From the NCBI GenBank assembly GCA_001871475.1, contig MNVE01000003.1, positions 37,837-101,836 on the forward strand: DNA of 64,000 nucleotides. The letters are read 5' to 3'. The stretch's first letter is position 1; every line of letters starts with the position of its first letter. The stretch comes from Candidatus Micrarchaeota archaeon CG1_02_47_40 (GTDB lineage: Archaea > Micrarchaeota > Micrarchaeia > Anstonellales > CG1-02-47-40). A model generated the notes under the pieces. It saw only the letters and a list, made by a program, of their open reading frames with translations, was not told the DNA's origin and ran no database searches. The position numbers and the translations under genes are program-made. Positions 9,133 to 18,125 of this stretch are shown here, piece after piece.

Positions 9133-9241
9133 TGCGACCGCCGGGATTTTTGGGCCTTCGTTATCCCGCGAGGGGAGCACGAAGAGAACCCGGGCCTTAA
9201 GATTGGCAACCTCATATCCTACCAGGCTAGACGACGGTCGC
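9133..9241 (-). tRNA. tRNA-Gly(GCC) with T-loop intron (9150..9185)
   Basis: GCGACCG TC GTCT AGCCTGGTA GGAT A TGAGG TTGCCAA TCTTA AGGC CCGGG TTC[36 nt]AAAT CCCGG CGGTCGC A; intron hairpin CTTCGT/ACGAAG. Confidence 0.88.
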
Positions 9242-9481
9242 ATCCTTGATGCAACTATTCTTATGGATAAGCACATTTAAGAAAATTGCCCTTGCTTGGT
9301 AACAGTTTAAACATGGCCGAAAGGGTTTTATCCTTCCTTTACAAGAATAAACTGGGAGGGAGATGGGGGTAGAACAATTGTCGGGAGATTTTGTATTGTG
9401 TCACACTCCACAACATATAAAAACACCCATACCTAAAATATAAACCTTCCATTCTTAAAACTCAAAATAGAGGAGATACCT

Positions 9482-10000
9482 GTGGCTTACTCAAAAACTG
9501 AACCATCCCTTGTAGAATTGACCCGTGAACTATTTGGAGATTTGTCTGATTTCATATGTGAACGGAAGATAGATGAAGAAAAAGTAAAAAAGTATGATCA
9601 GGTTCTTTCAGTACTCGAAGGGCGAAAAGAGTGTTGGGCGATGAACACTGCCTTGCCACCAATAGACTCTATAAAAATTTACGGGGCTTATTCTACAGTC
9701 TACGGAACTCTTTACGGGATTGCTAAAAATCTTGACCTCGGGATAAAACGAAAGGAAAATCCAAAAGCTGCAAAAGAAGTGTATTCAATCCTTCAGAATG
9801 CGGTTGACCTTATACCAAAGCTTGAGAAGGTTACTAAAGAAAAAAAGGCTCCCGCCCAAATTATAAGTGAAATATTCGATGCCAGCCGTTCCCTAAGAAG
9901 GCAGGCAATAAACAAGCAGATTATACAGGCAGGAGAGCTTCCGGACAGAAAAAAGCTCATAATCGAACTCGGAGAGCATATTGAAAGCAATCTCAACTAG
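9482..10000 (+). CDS. Hypothetical protein (GTG start), paired with the downstream PIN-like gene
   Basis: ORF with RBS-like GGAG upstream; nearly abuts the next gene. Confidence 0.65.
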   Translation: MAYSKTEPSLVELTRELFGDLSDFICERKIDEEKVKKYDQVLSVLEGRKECWAMNTALPPIDSIKIYGAYSTVYGTLYGIAKNLDLGIKRKENPKAAKEVYSILQNAVDLIPKLEKVTKEKKAPAQIISEIFDASRSLRRQAINKQIIQAGELPDRKKLIIELGEHIESNLN

Positions 10001-10002
10001 CG

Positions 10003-10791
10003 GTGTTTTCTTCTGTGGGTGTAAAAATTTACATAGAAACGTCAATAGTTGTTTCTGCATCGCTAGGTAGCATGCTTGGGGGCAAACAGTTGAAACATGA
10101 GCGCTATGACACTACATTCAATCTCCTTCAATATGCCGAACAGTATTACCAACAACAAAAAAATGGATTTTTCACAACACACAGTGTAGTTATTGAGGCA
10201 AAAAGAGTTATTGACAAAGCCCTCAACAGCCTGCTTGAAAGCAAACTTCCGAAGTTAATCAAAAAGGGAAAGCCAGAACGTTTAGTTAACGCAGAAAAAT
10301 ATCATCTCCTTCTTAATGAATGTACGGACCAACTCGAAACATGGCTATCTTATCTCAAATGCGAGAACTACGACAACCGGAAAAAATCCGAGATTGTTGA
10401 ACAGCTTCAGGGCGAGTTCCAGATTTTGGATATTGAGTTTCGGAAAGCTAACCCCGGCGACATTAATCATTTTCATCTATCAACGCGAAATACTGGTTTC
10501 AGAAGAGTATGCAAAGCCATTTGGACCGAGCAGAGAAAAGAAGCTCTTGAAGAATACAAGCCCAAACATGGACGGACTGATATTGAGATTATGGCAGAAA
10601 TAGCCAGCATAAACCAAGAAAAAAGTGTTGAAGTATATATTGCCAGTGAAGATAGACATTTTTATGCCAAACAAACCAGAGATCTTCTTGAACAGCTTTA
10701 TGGGATAAAATGCAGGCGTTCACACGAACTGTTGGCTGATGGTATGATAAAAAAGTTATTAAAGAACGAAGAGGCTACCCCTGCTTCTTAA
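10003..10791 (+). CDS. PIN-like domain protein (start 10003 or 10015)
   Basis: N-terminal VKIYIETSIVVS and C-terminal VEVYIASEDRHFYAKQTRDLL resemble PIN-fold acidic motifs. Confidence 0.55.
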   Translation: MFSSVGVKIYIETSIVVSASLGSMLGGKQLKHERYDTTFNLLQYAEQYYQQQKNGFFTTHSVVIEAKRVIDKALNSLLESKLPKLIKKGKPERLVNAEKYHLLLNECTDQLETWLSYLKCENYDNRKKSEIVEQLQGEFQILDIEFRKANPGDINHFHLSTRNTGFRRVCKAIWTEQRKEALEEYKPKHGRTDIEIMAEIASINQEKSVEVYIASEDRHFYAKQTRDLLEQLYGIKCRRSHELLADGMIKKLLKNEEATPAS

Positions 10792-10855
10792 GCAAATTAG
10801 GATGGACTTTCCCCATCTTGTTGAGGCAACTCAATAAACCTAACCCGAAATTTCA

Positions 10856-10974
10856 TGCCGCGTGCCGGATTTGAACCAGCGACACTGCGGTGCCAAAACC
10901 TCAAAAGGGAATTTTAGCAAACCCCCCTTGGAAATTCTTCAGCCGCATGCTCTCCCAGGCTGAGCTAACGCGGC
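10856..10974 (-). tRNA. tRNA-Phe(GAA) with canonical 37/38 intron
   Basis: GCCGCGT TA GCTC AGCCTGGGA GAGC A TGCGG CTGAAG[intron]A CCGCA GTGTC GCTGG TTCAAAT CCGGC ACGCGGC A. Confidence 0.92.
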
Positions 10975-11040
10975 ACACTTGTGCCAACAAAGAATCTTTT
11001 GGCACTTCATATTTTAATAAGCTTGCCTGCCCAATCCTAA

Positions 11041-12756
11041 GTGATGAAAAGGAAGCATTTTCTACTGCTTTTCGGGGCGATTTTGCTTGCCGCTTTATTC
11101 CTAAGGCTCAATGCGATAAACACCACCGAACCCTGGTGGGACGAAAATTTATACACTGTGCGCCCTTACAATTTCCTTGAATCCGACCACCTCTCCACCA
11201 TAGACCAGGCGCCCCTTTACTTTTACTTGGCAGATGTTGTGTACAAAATAATGGGGCTTTCAGTTTTCTCTGCGAGATTTCTCTCCCTTTTCTTCGGGAT
11301 GCTTTCCATTCCCCTCCTCTACTTAGTTGTGCGGGAAATTGCCTCAAAAGAGCACGCCCTCATTTCTTCAGCTTTTCTCGCATTCAGCGGTTTTCATATT
11401 GCTTATACAATTGGCGATATGGGATTGGCTGCCACTTTCTTCATCCTCCTATTCCTTTACTTTTTCATCAAACTCCTCAAAACAGGTGAGAACAAATACC
11501 TTCTTCTTTGCTCCCTTACAGCCGCACTGGGGACGCTTATAAAATCATACATGCTCATTTTCGCATTCTCCTGCGGGCTGTATTTCATCTACTCCCTTTA
11601 CCGCAAAGGAGGATTGGATGCGTCATCCTTCCTTAAGAAATTTCCCCTCAAATACCTCATCGCATCCCTCATTCTTTTCCTCTTTTTCGTTTCCCCCATT
11701 CTCATATACAACCTCCTCCTTTTCCAGGAAAAGGGGCAGATGGACATTATTTTCACAAGATTTTTCAGGCTTGATGAGAGTGCTTACGCAGGGCTTGGCA
11801 TGCCTGAATTTGACGTTTCAATACTTCCTGGCAATCTGGCAAACATGGTCTCCAATTACTTTTTGCACCACGACATGGCAATATTTTCCCTTGCGGTTTT
11901 GGGAATGCTTCTTGTCGCATATAAGAGAGAAGGGGAGCACACATCGCTTCTTCTCCTCTGTTTTCTGCTTCCGCTCTTCTTCCTTCTCTGCTCAACACAG
12001 CTTCCCAAAAACTTCGTGTTTTTCGCCCCGATAATTTCATTCTTTGCGGCGGATGCAGTTATTTTTTTGAGTTCAAAGGCAGCGCCGTTTTTCAAATTCA
12101 ACCATCTTCTTGCAATGCTCGTACTAATAGTCCTCGCACTTAATCTTTATGCCATCATCTCCAATTATGAACGCTCTTTCCCGACAGTCCAACTGCGCGA
12201 TGAGGTTTCAAAATATTCCCCTCAATCAACTCTTTTCATAGCGGACTCAAGAATTTACAGGGGCAAATTCACCTTTGCGCTCATGGACAGGCATTACGCT
12301 GAAACGCTGGAGTTAAGATATGTGCCATTTGCAAAGGACGAGGCAAACTCCGTGCTCACAAAAACCGTTTTCATAGAATGCGTGCCAGGGGACTGCGGCT
12401 GGGGTGCGGGCAAGGTAGATGCAACACTTACTGCAGAAGAGATAAGCTCCCTAAAGAAAAATCTCGTTGCGGGAAAGGACATTCTCCACAATGGCAAACC
12501 ATATTACCGCATCTACTCCGGTTTTCTCTCCCTTGAGCCATACTCCCTTTCAGGGTTGGATTATGTGCATTCCTTCTACTTCTACCCTGTTGCGTGGAAG
12601 GAAAAGCGGCTCTCACAGGACAATTACAATACGGAAAATTCACTGCATTCACTTGGAAAAATTGCGATTTACCTTTCCATAATTGCAGCAATAGTGCTTT
12701 CCCTCTATTCCATTTACGTTTTTGCAAGATTTTGCAAAAAAGAACAGACAGAGTAA
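11041..12756 (+). CDS. GT39/ArnT-like membrane glycosyltransferase
   Basis: Multi-TM protein; N-terminal RLNAINTTEPWWDENLYT (acidic DE loop), QAPLYFYL. Confidence 0.7.
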   Translation: MMKRKHFLLLFGAILLAALFLRLNAINTTEPWWDENLYTVRPYNFLESDHLSTIDQAPLYFYLADVVYKIMGLSVFSARFLSLFFGMLSIPLLYLVVREIASKEHALISSAFLAFSGFHIAYTIGDMGLAATFFILLFLYFFIKLLKTGENKYLLLCSLTAALGTLIKSYMLIFAFSCGLYFIYSLYRKGGLDASSFLKKFPLKYLIASLILFLFFVSPILIYNLLLFQEKGQMDIIFTRFFRLDESAYAGLGMPEFDVSILPGNLANMVSNYFLHHDMAIFSLAVLGMLLVAYKREGEHTSLLLLCFLLPLFFLLCSTQLPKNFVFFAPIISFFAADAVIFLSSKAAPFFKFNHLLAMLVLIVLALNLYAIISNYERSFPTVQLRDEVSKYSPQSTLFIADSRIYRGKFTFALMDRHYAETLELRYVPFAKDEANSVLTKTVFIECVPGDCGWGAGKVDATLTAEEISSLKKNLVAGKDILHNGKPYYRIYSGFLSLEPYSLSGLDYVHSFYFYPVAWKEKRLSQDNYNTENSLHSLGKIAIYLSIIAAIVLSLYSIYVFARFCKKEQTE

Positions 12757-12789
12757 GTTTTATTATCCTCCCCTCCGTTTTATTTCCAT

Positions 12790-14214
12790 ATGTGGACTAC
12801 TGCCGAGGTGCCTATTCCTTCCGACCCCTTCTCCTGTGTTATCGGGCAGGATGAAGCGGTTAGGATAGCGCGCATAATCACAAAACAAAGAAGGAATCTT
12901 CTCCTGGTGGGTCCGCCGGGCGTAGGAAAGAGCATGGTCGCATGGGCTGTTTCTTCTTCTCTTCCCCCTGCCTGCGAGGAAATTTCAATCCTTCACAATC
13001 CGGAATGCCCGGAGCGCCCGGTATGCGAGTCAAGAAGAAGGGAAAACATAGACGCGGAGGAGCATTTTTTTCGTGTCAGCGGCAGGGCAACCGATGCGGC
13101 AGACATCCCCTTCCACGCTGCGGAGCGCCTCGGATTTCGCTGCCGCCGCTGTGCAGCAATCTCCTCATGCAATATTCAGGCATGCCCCAAATGCGGCTTT
13201 GACAAATACCGGCTTGCATCTTCCCCATTTGACGAGCTTGTCACCTCAATTGATTCGGGAAGAAGGGAAAAGCGCGTGCAGACGACGATAAAAAACACCG
13301 TTAGCGGCGCTGATGAGGTTTTCCTTTTTGAAGCCGCCTCGGATTCAAAGGCGCGCGTGTTCAATGCAAATGAACTTGAAAAGCTGAAACTTTACGCACT
13401 GCGCCGCCCCCGCAAAATACTTGTTCCGCTTGGGCGCAAGACGTTCATACAGGCGACCGGCGCAAGCGAAACCGAACTTTTGGGTGATGTGAAGCACGAC
13501 CCGTACGGGGGGCATGCGGAACTGGGCACGCAGCCTTATGCGCGCGTGGTGCCAGGCGCCATTCACGAAGCGCACGAGGGGGTGCTTTTCATAGACGAGC
13601 TTTCCTCAATGGGGCGATTGCAGCGCTTCATACTGACTGCGATGCAGGAGAAAAAATTTCCGATTTCCGGAAAAAACCCCTCAAGCACAGGCTCCTCCGT
13701 CCGCGTGGACGGGGTTCCGTGCAATTTCATTTTCGTTTCAGCCCTGAACATAAATGATTTGGCGGGGATTCTCCCCCCGCTGCGCTCAAGGATTGCAGGG
13801 GACGGCTACGAGGTTCTTTTAAATACGCACATGGGAGATACAAAAGAGAACAGGGACAGGCTCCTCCAATTCATGCGCCAGGAAATAGAAAAGGACGGAA
13901 GAATACCTCATGCCAATGAAGATGCGGCACACACACTAATTGAAGAAGCAAGGAAAAGGGCAGGGGAGATAGATAACGCACACGATTCGCTCACACTGCG
14001 CCTGCGCGGTTTGTCAGGTGTGATAAAGCTCGCAGGGGATCTGGCGGTGTTTGAAGGCGCACAGCTGATTGAAAAAAAGCACATAACCCTGGCAATAGAA
14101 AAAAACCGCTCGGTAGAGGAGCAGCTTCATGAAAAATACGGCTCTGCATTCAAGGCAGGGATGTCCGACCTCTCGTTCAGAGAAGGGCGGGAAAGGGCAA
14201 GCGACATCACTTAA
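12790..14214 (+). CDS. AAA+ ATPase, archaeal LonB-like ATPase module with a zinc-ribbon insertion and no S16 protease domain
   Basis: LLLVGPPGVGKSM (Walker A), GVLFIDELSSM (Walker B), CRRC...CPKCGF zinc ribbon; ends without a Lon protease domain. Confidence 0.75.
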   Translation: MWTTAEVPIPSDPFSCVIGQDEAVRIARIITKQRRNLLLVGPPGVGKSMVAWAVSSSLPPACEEISILHNPECPERPVCESRRRENIDAEEHFFRVSGRATDAADIPFHAAERLGFRCRRCAAISSCNIQACPKCGFDKYRLASSPFDELVTSIDSGRREKRVQTTIKNTVSGADEVFLFEAASDSKARVFNANELEKLKLYALRRPRKILVPLGRKTFIQATGASETELLGDVKHDPYGGHAELGTQPYARVVPGAIHEAHEGVLFIDELSSMGRLQRFILTAMQEKKFPISGKNPSSTGSSVRVDGVPCNFIFVSALNINDLAGILPPLRSRIAGDGYEVLLNTHMGDTKENRDRLLQFMRQEIEKDGRIPHANEDAAHTLIEEARKRAGEIDNAHDSLTLRLRGLSGVIKLAGDLAVFEGAQLIEKKHITLAIEKNRSVEEQLHEKYGSAFKAGMSDLSFREGRERASDIT

Positions 14215-14387
14215 CATGCCTTTTTCACATTCTTTTTTTTCCTCCTTCCCGTAAATACTCTTCCAATATTCTTCTTTTTCCCCTTCTTTTAAACATCGCA
14301 TAATCCCCCCATTAGTCTTTTTTCCTTCCTCGCAATCTTTAAAAACAGTCCCTCTGTAAGTAAGTGGAAATAAAGGGGTGCTTTTGA

Positions 14388-15200
14388 ATGTCAATGATAT
14401 CCACAAAGCAGATGGGCTACGGTTCTGCGGTAATAGGGCTGCTTGGGGTAGTTGGCAGTTTTGCAGGCGGAGGGGGCATTTTCTCCCTCATAGGCGGCAT
14501 CGTTGCCGGTTTGGGCGCGGTGCTTGCAATCGGATTTTACAAATACGGCTACGTGCTTTTCCCCTTCCTTACAACCGGGGCAAAAATAGTGCAGGTTACG
14601 GATACCGGCTATGAAATACCCCCGGAGCAGAATGCCATACTAAAGCGAGTCGGCTCAAGCTATTACGCCTCCATGTTTTTGGGGGTGCGCATATACGAAT
14701 CCACAACGGACAAGACGCCCCAGGAGAATATCATTTACTCCGAATACTTTGAGCGGGCGATTTCCTCTGTGCGCTTCGTCACGAAGTTTGCGATGTTAGT
14801 ATACGTAAAAGACATAACCGACTTTAGGGACAAGATGGAGACAAAGCACGCAGAGGCGCAGCTTCGGCTTTCCCGTGAGCGCGACAAATCCGAGCCGGAC
14901 GTGCTTAAAATAGACCGCTACGAGCGCGAGGTTTCCATGTGGGAAAACCAGATTTCAAAGCTCACAAAAGGCATCAAGCCCATGGGTTCTATTGCATACA
15001 TAATGACTACTGCTACCGGCTCAACAAAAGAAGCCGCGCTGGCTGCGGCAAAATCGCAGGCAAACGAGGTGCGCGCCACGGTGGCAAACGCGCTCAACGT
15101 GGATGTGGTGCCCTTAACAGGAGAAGAAATGAAGCTCTGCTTTGACTGGGAGCACACAATCCCCCCCACGCAAAGGGAAATCGAAAGCCAGCTTGAATAG
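14388..15200 (+). CDS. Membrane protein of VirB4-like operon, hypothetical
   Basis: Gly-rich N-terminal TM segments, soluble C-terminus; closely spaced with the next ORF. Confidence 0.75.
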   Translation: MSMISTKQMGYGSAVIGLLGVVGSFAGGGGIFSLIGGIVAGLGAVLAIGFYKYGYVLFPFLTTGAKIVQVTDTGYEIPPEQNAILKRVGSSYYASMFLGVRIYESTTDKTPQENIIYSEYFERAISSVRFVTKFAMLVYVKDITDFRDKMETKHAEAQLRLSRERDKSEPDVLKIDRYEREVSMWENQISKLTKGIKPMGSIAYIMTTATGSTKEAALAAAKSQANEVRATVANALNVDVVPLTGEEMKLCFDWEHTIPPTQREIESQLE

Positions 15201-15208
15201 GTGTAAAA

Positions 15209-16783
15209 ATGGGAAGGATGAAACTATCCCACCTTTTCAACAAGGACCTCGCCAAAAGGAACATCTTCGTGCGCCCGCCGGAGCCGCCCGAAGAATACCT
15301 GATGAACGACCCGGTAAATTCCATTTACATTGGAAGGACAAAAATATTCCACGTCCCATTTTACTGGACATTCCAGAGGATAACAAACCCGCACATCTGC
15401 GTTGTGGGGATAACCGGCGCGGGAAAAAGCTACTTCGTGAAAACATTCCTGACGCGCGCCTCTTTCGTGTGGGGCACGAACGCATTCATAATAGACTGGG
15501 CAGGGGAGTACAAGGAATGGGTGAAGCAGACGGGCGGGCAGGTAATCTCACTTGGAAAAGGCTCTTACATAAACCTTCTTGATACCGGGGGGATGAAGCC
15601 CAACGACCGTGTGAAGCAGATAATCCGCACGCTTGAAATATTGACGGATATTGGAAGATACCCGGAGCAAAAGCGCCTCACGGAACAGGCGTGCGAGCGT
15701 GCATATGTGCAGGCAGGATTCAAGATGGACAAGAAAATACAGCGCGACCGCTCGGGCAGCCAGCTGCCCCCTCCCACACTGCGCGACGTGCAGCACTCGC
15801 TTGAGGAGCAGCTCTCGGCAGGCACCTACGAATTTCCCGCAGAGCTTGAGAACGCAATTTACCGTGTAAAGCAATTTACGCGCGAGGGGGAGGATTATTT
15901 CGCGCAGCAGTCAACCGTGAATTTGGAAAAGCTCACAAATGTAGGGCTTGTGGATTTGGATTTGTCAGGGCTTCCGGACGAGGTTTTCAGGGGATTGGCA
16001 GGGCTTTCAATGCTGCAATTCCTAAAGGAAAAAATGCGCGAGGCGGGCTGGAGCTCCACAAAGGGGCTGAAGCTGATGATAGTGCTTGATGAGGCGTGGA
16101 AGATTGCAAAGGACGACAATTCGGATGCGGTGATGATTGTCCGCGAGGGAAGGAAATACCAGTTCGGCCTCATAGTCGCATCCCAAAACCCGACAGATAT
16201 TTCAGAGGCGATTTTCTCAAACGTAGGCACAACATTCATACTGCGCGTGAAGTTCGAGCGCTTCCTTGATTACCTGCAGAGCACGCTCAACTTCTCGGAT
16301 TACATGAGGGGGGAGATAGGGAAGCTTGGCGTAGGGCAGTGCGCCGTGAACATGGCTTTTCAGACAACCACGGAATTTTCGGAAACGTTCCTCATAGACA
16401 AGGTGGACGGGGAGGAGCCCCTGCAGGAGCTCTTCCTTGATTTGGAATCCGCCCTGTCGGATGAGGAAAAGAGGGATGAATTTATGGCAAAAGTAGTTTC
16501 ATTTGAGAGGGGAGAGCTGAAGAAGAAGCTGTTGTCATTCGGGCTTGACAACGTGCACATAGAAGAAATAATCGGGCTTTTCGGGAAGAAAAACAACCAC
16601 GTGGACGTGGTGTCATTCGTCGTGCTGCTTGAGCGCTACGGCCTGGCGCGCAACAGCATAACCTCGTTTCTCAAGGACGTGGGGATTGACGATTCAACGG
16701 TCATAAACATCTTCTCAAAGTCCGATTTCAAGAAGCTCGGGATTGAGGACCGCGACATAACGCAGGTAATATTGGAGGAATAA
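15209..16783 (+). CDS. VirB4/HerA-like ATPase (DUF87-type)
   Basis: VVGITGAGKSYFVKTFL (Walker A), FIIDWAGEY, LMIVLDEAWKIA (Walker B), GLIVASQNPTDIS. Confidence 0.88.
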   Translation: MGRMKLSHLFNKDLAKRNIFVRPPEPPEEYLMNDPVNSIYIGRTKIFHVPFYWTFQRITNPHICVVGITGAGKSYFVKTFLTRASFVWGTNAFIIDWAGEYKEWVKQTGGQVISLGKGSYINLLDTGGMKPNDRVKQIIRTLEILTDIGRYPEQKRLTEQACERAYVQAGFKMDKKIQRDRSGSQLPPPTLRDVQHSLEEQLSAGTYEFPAELENAIYRVKQFTREGEDYFAQQSTVNLEKLTNVGLVDLDLSGLPDEVFRGLAGLSMLQFLKEKMREAGWSSTKGLKLMIVLDEAWKIAKDDNSDAVMIVREGRKYQFGLIVASQNPTDISEAIFSNVGTTFILRVKFERFLDYLQSTLNFSDYMRGEIGKLGVGQCAVNMAFQTTTEFSETFLIDKVDGEEPLQELFLDLESALSDEEKRDEFMAKVVSFERGELKKKLLSFGLDNVHIEEIIGLFGKKNNHVDVVSFVVLLERYGLARNSITSFLKDVGIDDSTVINIFSKSDFKKLGIEDRDITQVILEE

Positions 16784-16841
16784 CGGCTGACGGCTTCCGC
16801 CGTCAAGGGTGATTTGAATGCAAAGAGGAATGGTGATTTGA

Positions 16842-17321
16842 ATGCAAAGAGGAATTTGTATAATTTCCGAAACAGAAACGGAAGGGTATCCCATAAAGGA
16901 GGATTTTGTGATAAGCTCCCTGCGAAAACTGAAGCGGATTTTCGGCATAGCGCGCAACAACACGCTCGTGGTGGGGAGGGACAGCCTTGAGGAGTATAAA
17001 AAAAGGCGCTCAAAATTCGAGAAAACATTCGTGCAGTATGCGGCGATTGCAATAATACTGGTGCTTGCAATCGTGGTGCTGCCATTGCTTTTGGGCGCGC
17101 CGTTTTCAATCGGCTCCGTTCTCATGTCAATGGTGATAGGCGCATTGATAATTGCGTTTTCCCTGACTTCATACTTGCCCGCTATATATGCAGAAGGAGA
17201 AAAAGAGCCAAAGAAACAACCAACCATACTGACGGCAGTTGCAGCAACTCAAAAGAAATCCTCCCTTAAAAAACAAAAAACAGGCATCAACGTGTTTAAG
17301 AAAACACGTCTGAAAAAATAG
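16842..17321 (+). CDS. Small two-TM protein, hypothetical
   Basis: ORF with two hydrophobic segments within the operon; start lies in a tandem duplication. Confidence 0.7.
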   Translation: MQRGICIISETETEGYPIKEDFVISSLRKLKRIFGIARNNTLVVGRDSLEEYKKRRSKFEKTFVQYAAIAIILVLAIVVLPLLLGAPFSIGSVLMSMVIGALIIAFSLTSYLPAIYAEGEKEPKKQPTILTAVAATQKKSSLKKQKTGINVFKKTRLKK

Positions 17322-17348
17322 GAATTTTTTCAAAAAACGGTGAATTGA

Positions 17349-18083
17349 TTGGTGCAGAAAAAACAGGAAGAAGCGGTTCCCCCGAAAGTGAGCGGGCTTT
17401 CCCTAGAGTGCAAAAGGCTTTCCTCCACGCGTGAAATTTTTGAATCTCTTTCTTCCTTGAGCTTTCTTGAGCTTCTCCAGGAAGAAGATGCGGTGGTTGC
17501 GATAAATGTGGAGAGCCGCGACATAAGGCGCAACCCCTACTTATTTTCCATCTGCTACTTCCGCCCCCTAAAAATAGAAATAATTTACACTTACACCGCA
17601 GGCATGAGCCCGAAAAAAAGGCGGCTTGACATTTTGCGCTACCTCCTAAACCTCCTTACCCTGACGAGCAGCCGCCATGAGATAGACATGAGGCAGGCAT
17701 ACCAGCTTCTTGAAGATGCAATCAGCGAGATGAACGAATACGTGACAAGCGACTACGACAAGCTCTATTCAGTTTACGACAACATGAAGAACGAGATAAC
17801 CACCATGCAGAAGAAGCTCGCCGAGCTTAGGGGGGCAAACGCCCTGCTCTCAAAGGAAAATTATGATTTGAAACTCGTGCGCGACGAGCTCCAGCTTAAG
17901 GTTTCGGCGGCGCAGGCAATGTCCGACGACGTGCTTGCAGCGAAGATACAGGAGTGGGTTTCCGAACACGACTCCGAGATAAACATCACCGAGTTCTCAA
18001 AAACTTTCAATGTTCCCGAAACAAGAGTGGAGCAGATGCTAAATCGGCTGGTTTCCGAAGGATACCTTTCAGCAAGGCAGTAA
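17349..18083 (+). CDS. Hypothetical protein, coiled coil plus C-terminal winged-helix-like region
   Basis: KKLAELRGANALLSKENYDLKLVRDELQLKV and ITEFSKTFNVPETRVEQMLNRLVSEGYLS. Confidence 0.7.
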   Translation: MVQKKQEEAVPPKVSGLSLECKRLSSTREIFESLSSLSFLELLQEEDAVVAINVESRDIRRNPYLFSICYFRPLKIEIIYTYTAGMSPKKRRLDILRYLLNLLTLTSSRHEIDMRQAYQLLEDAISEMNEYVTSDYDKLYSVYDNMKNEITTMQKKLAELRGANALLSKENYDLKLVRDELQLKVSAAQAMSDDVLAAKIQEWVSEHDSEINITEFSKTFNVPETRVEQMLNRLVSEGYLSARQ

Positions 18084-18125
18084 TAATGCCTCTAAAAATT
18101 CAGGCATTGGGGCTGGAATTGAATT

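Noticed and set aside
10890-11180. 96-aa plus-strand ORF
   Set aside because: Overlaps tRNA-Phe and the start of the GT39 gene; spurious.
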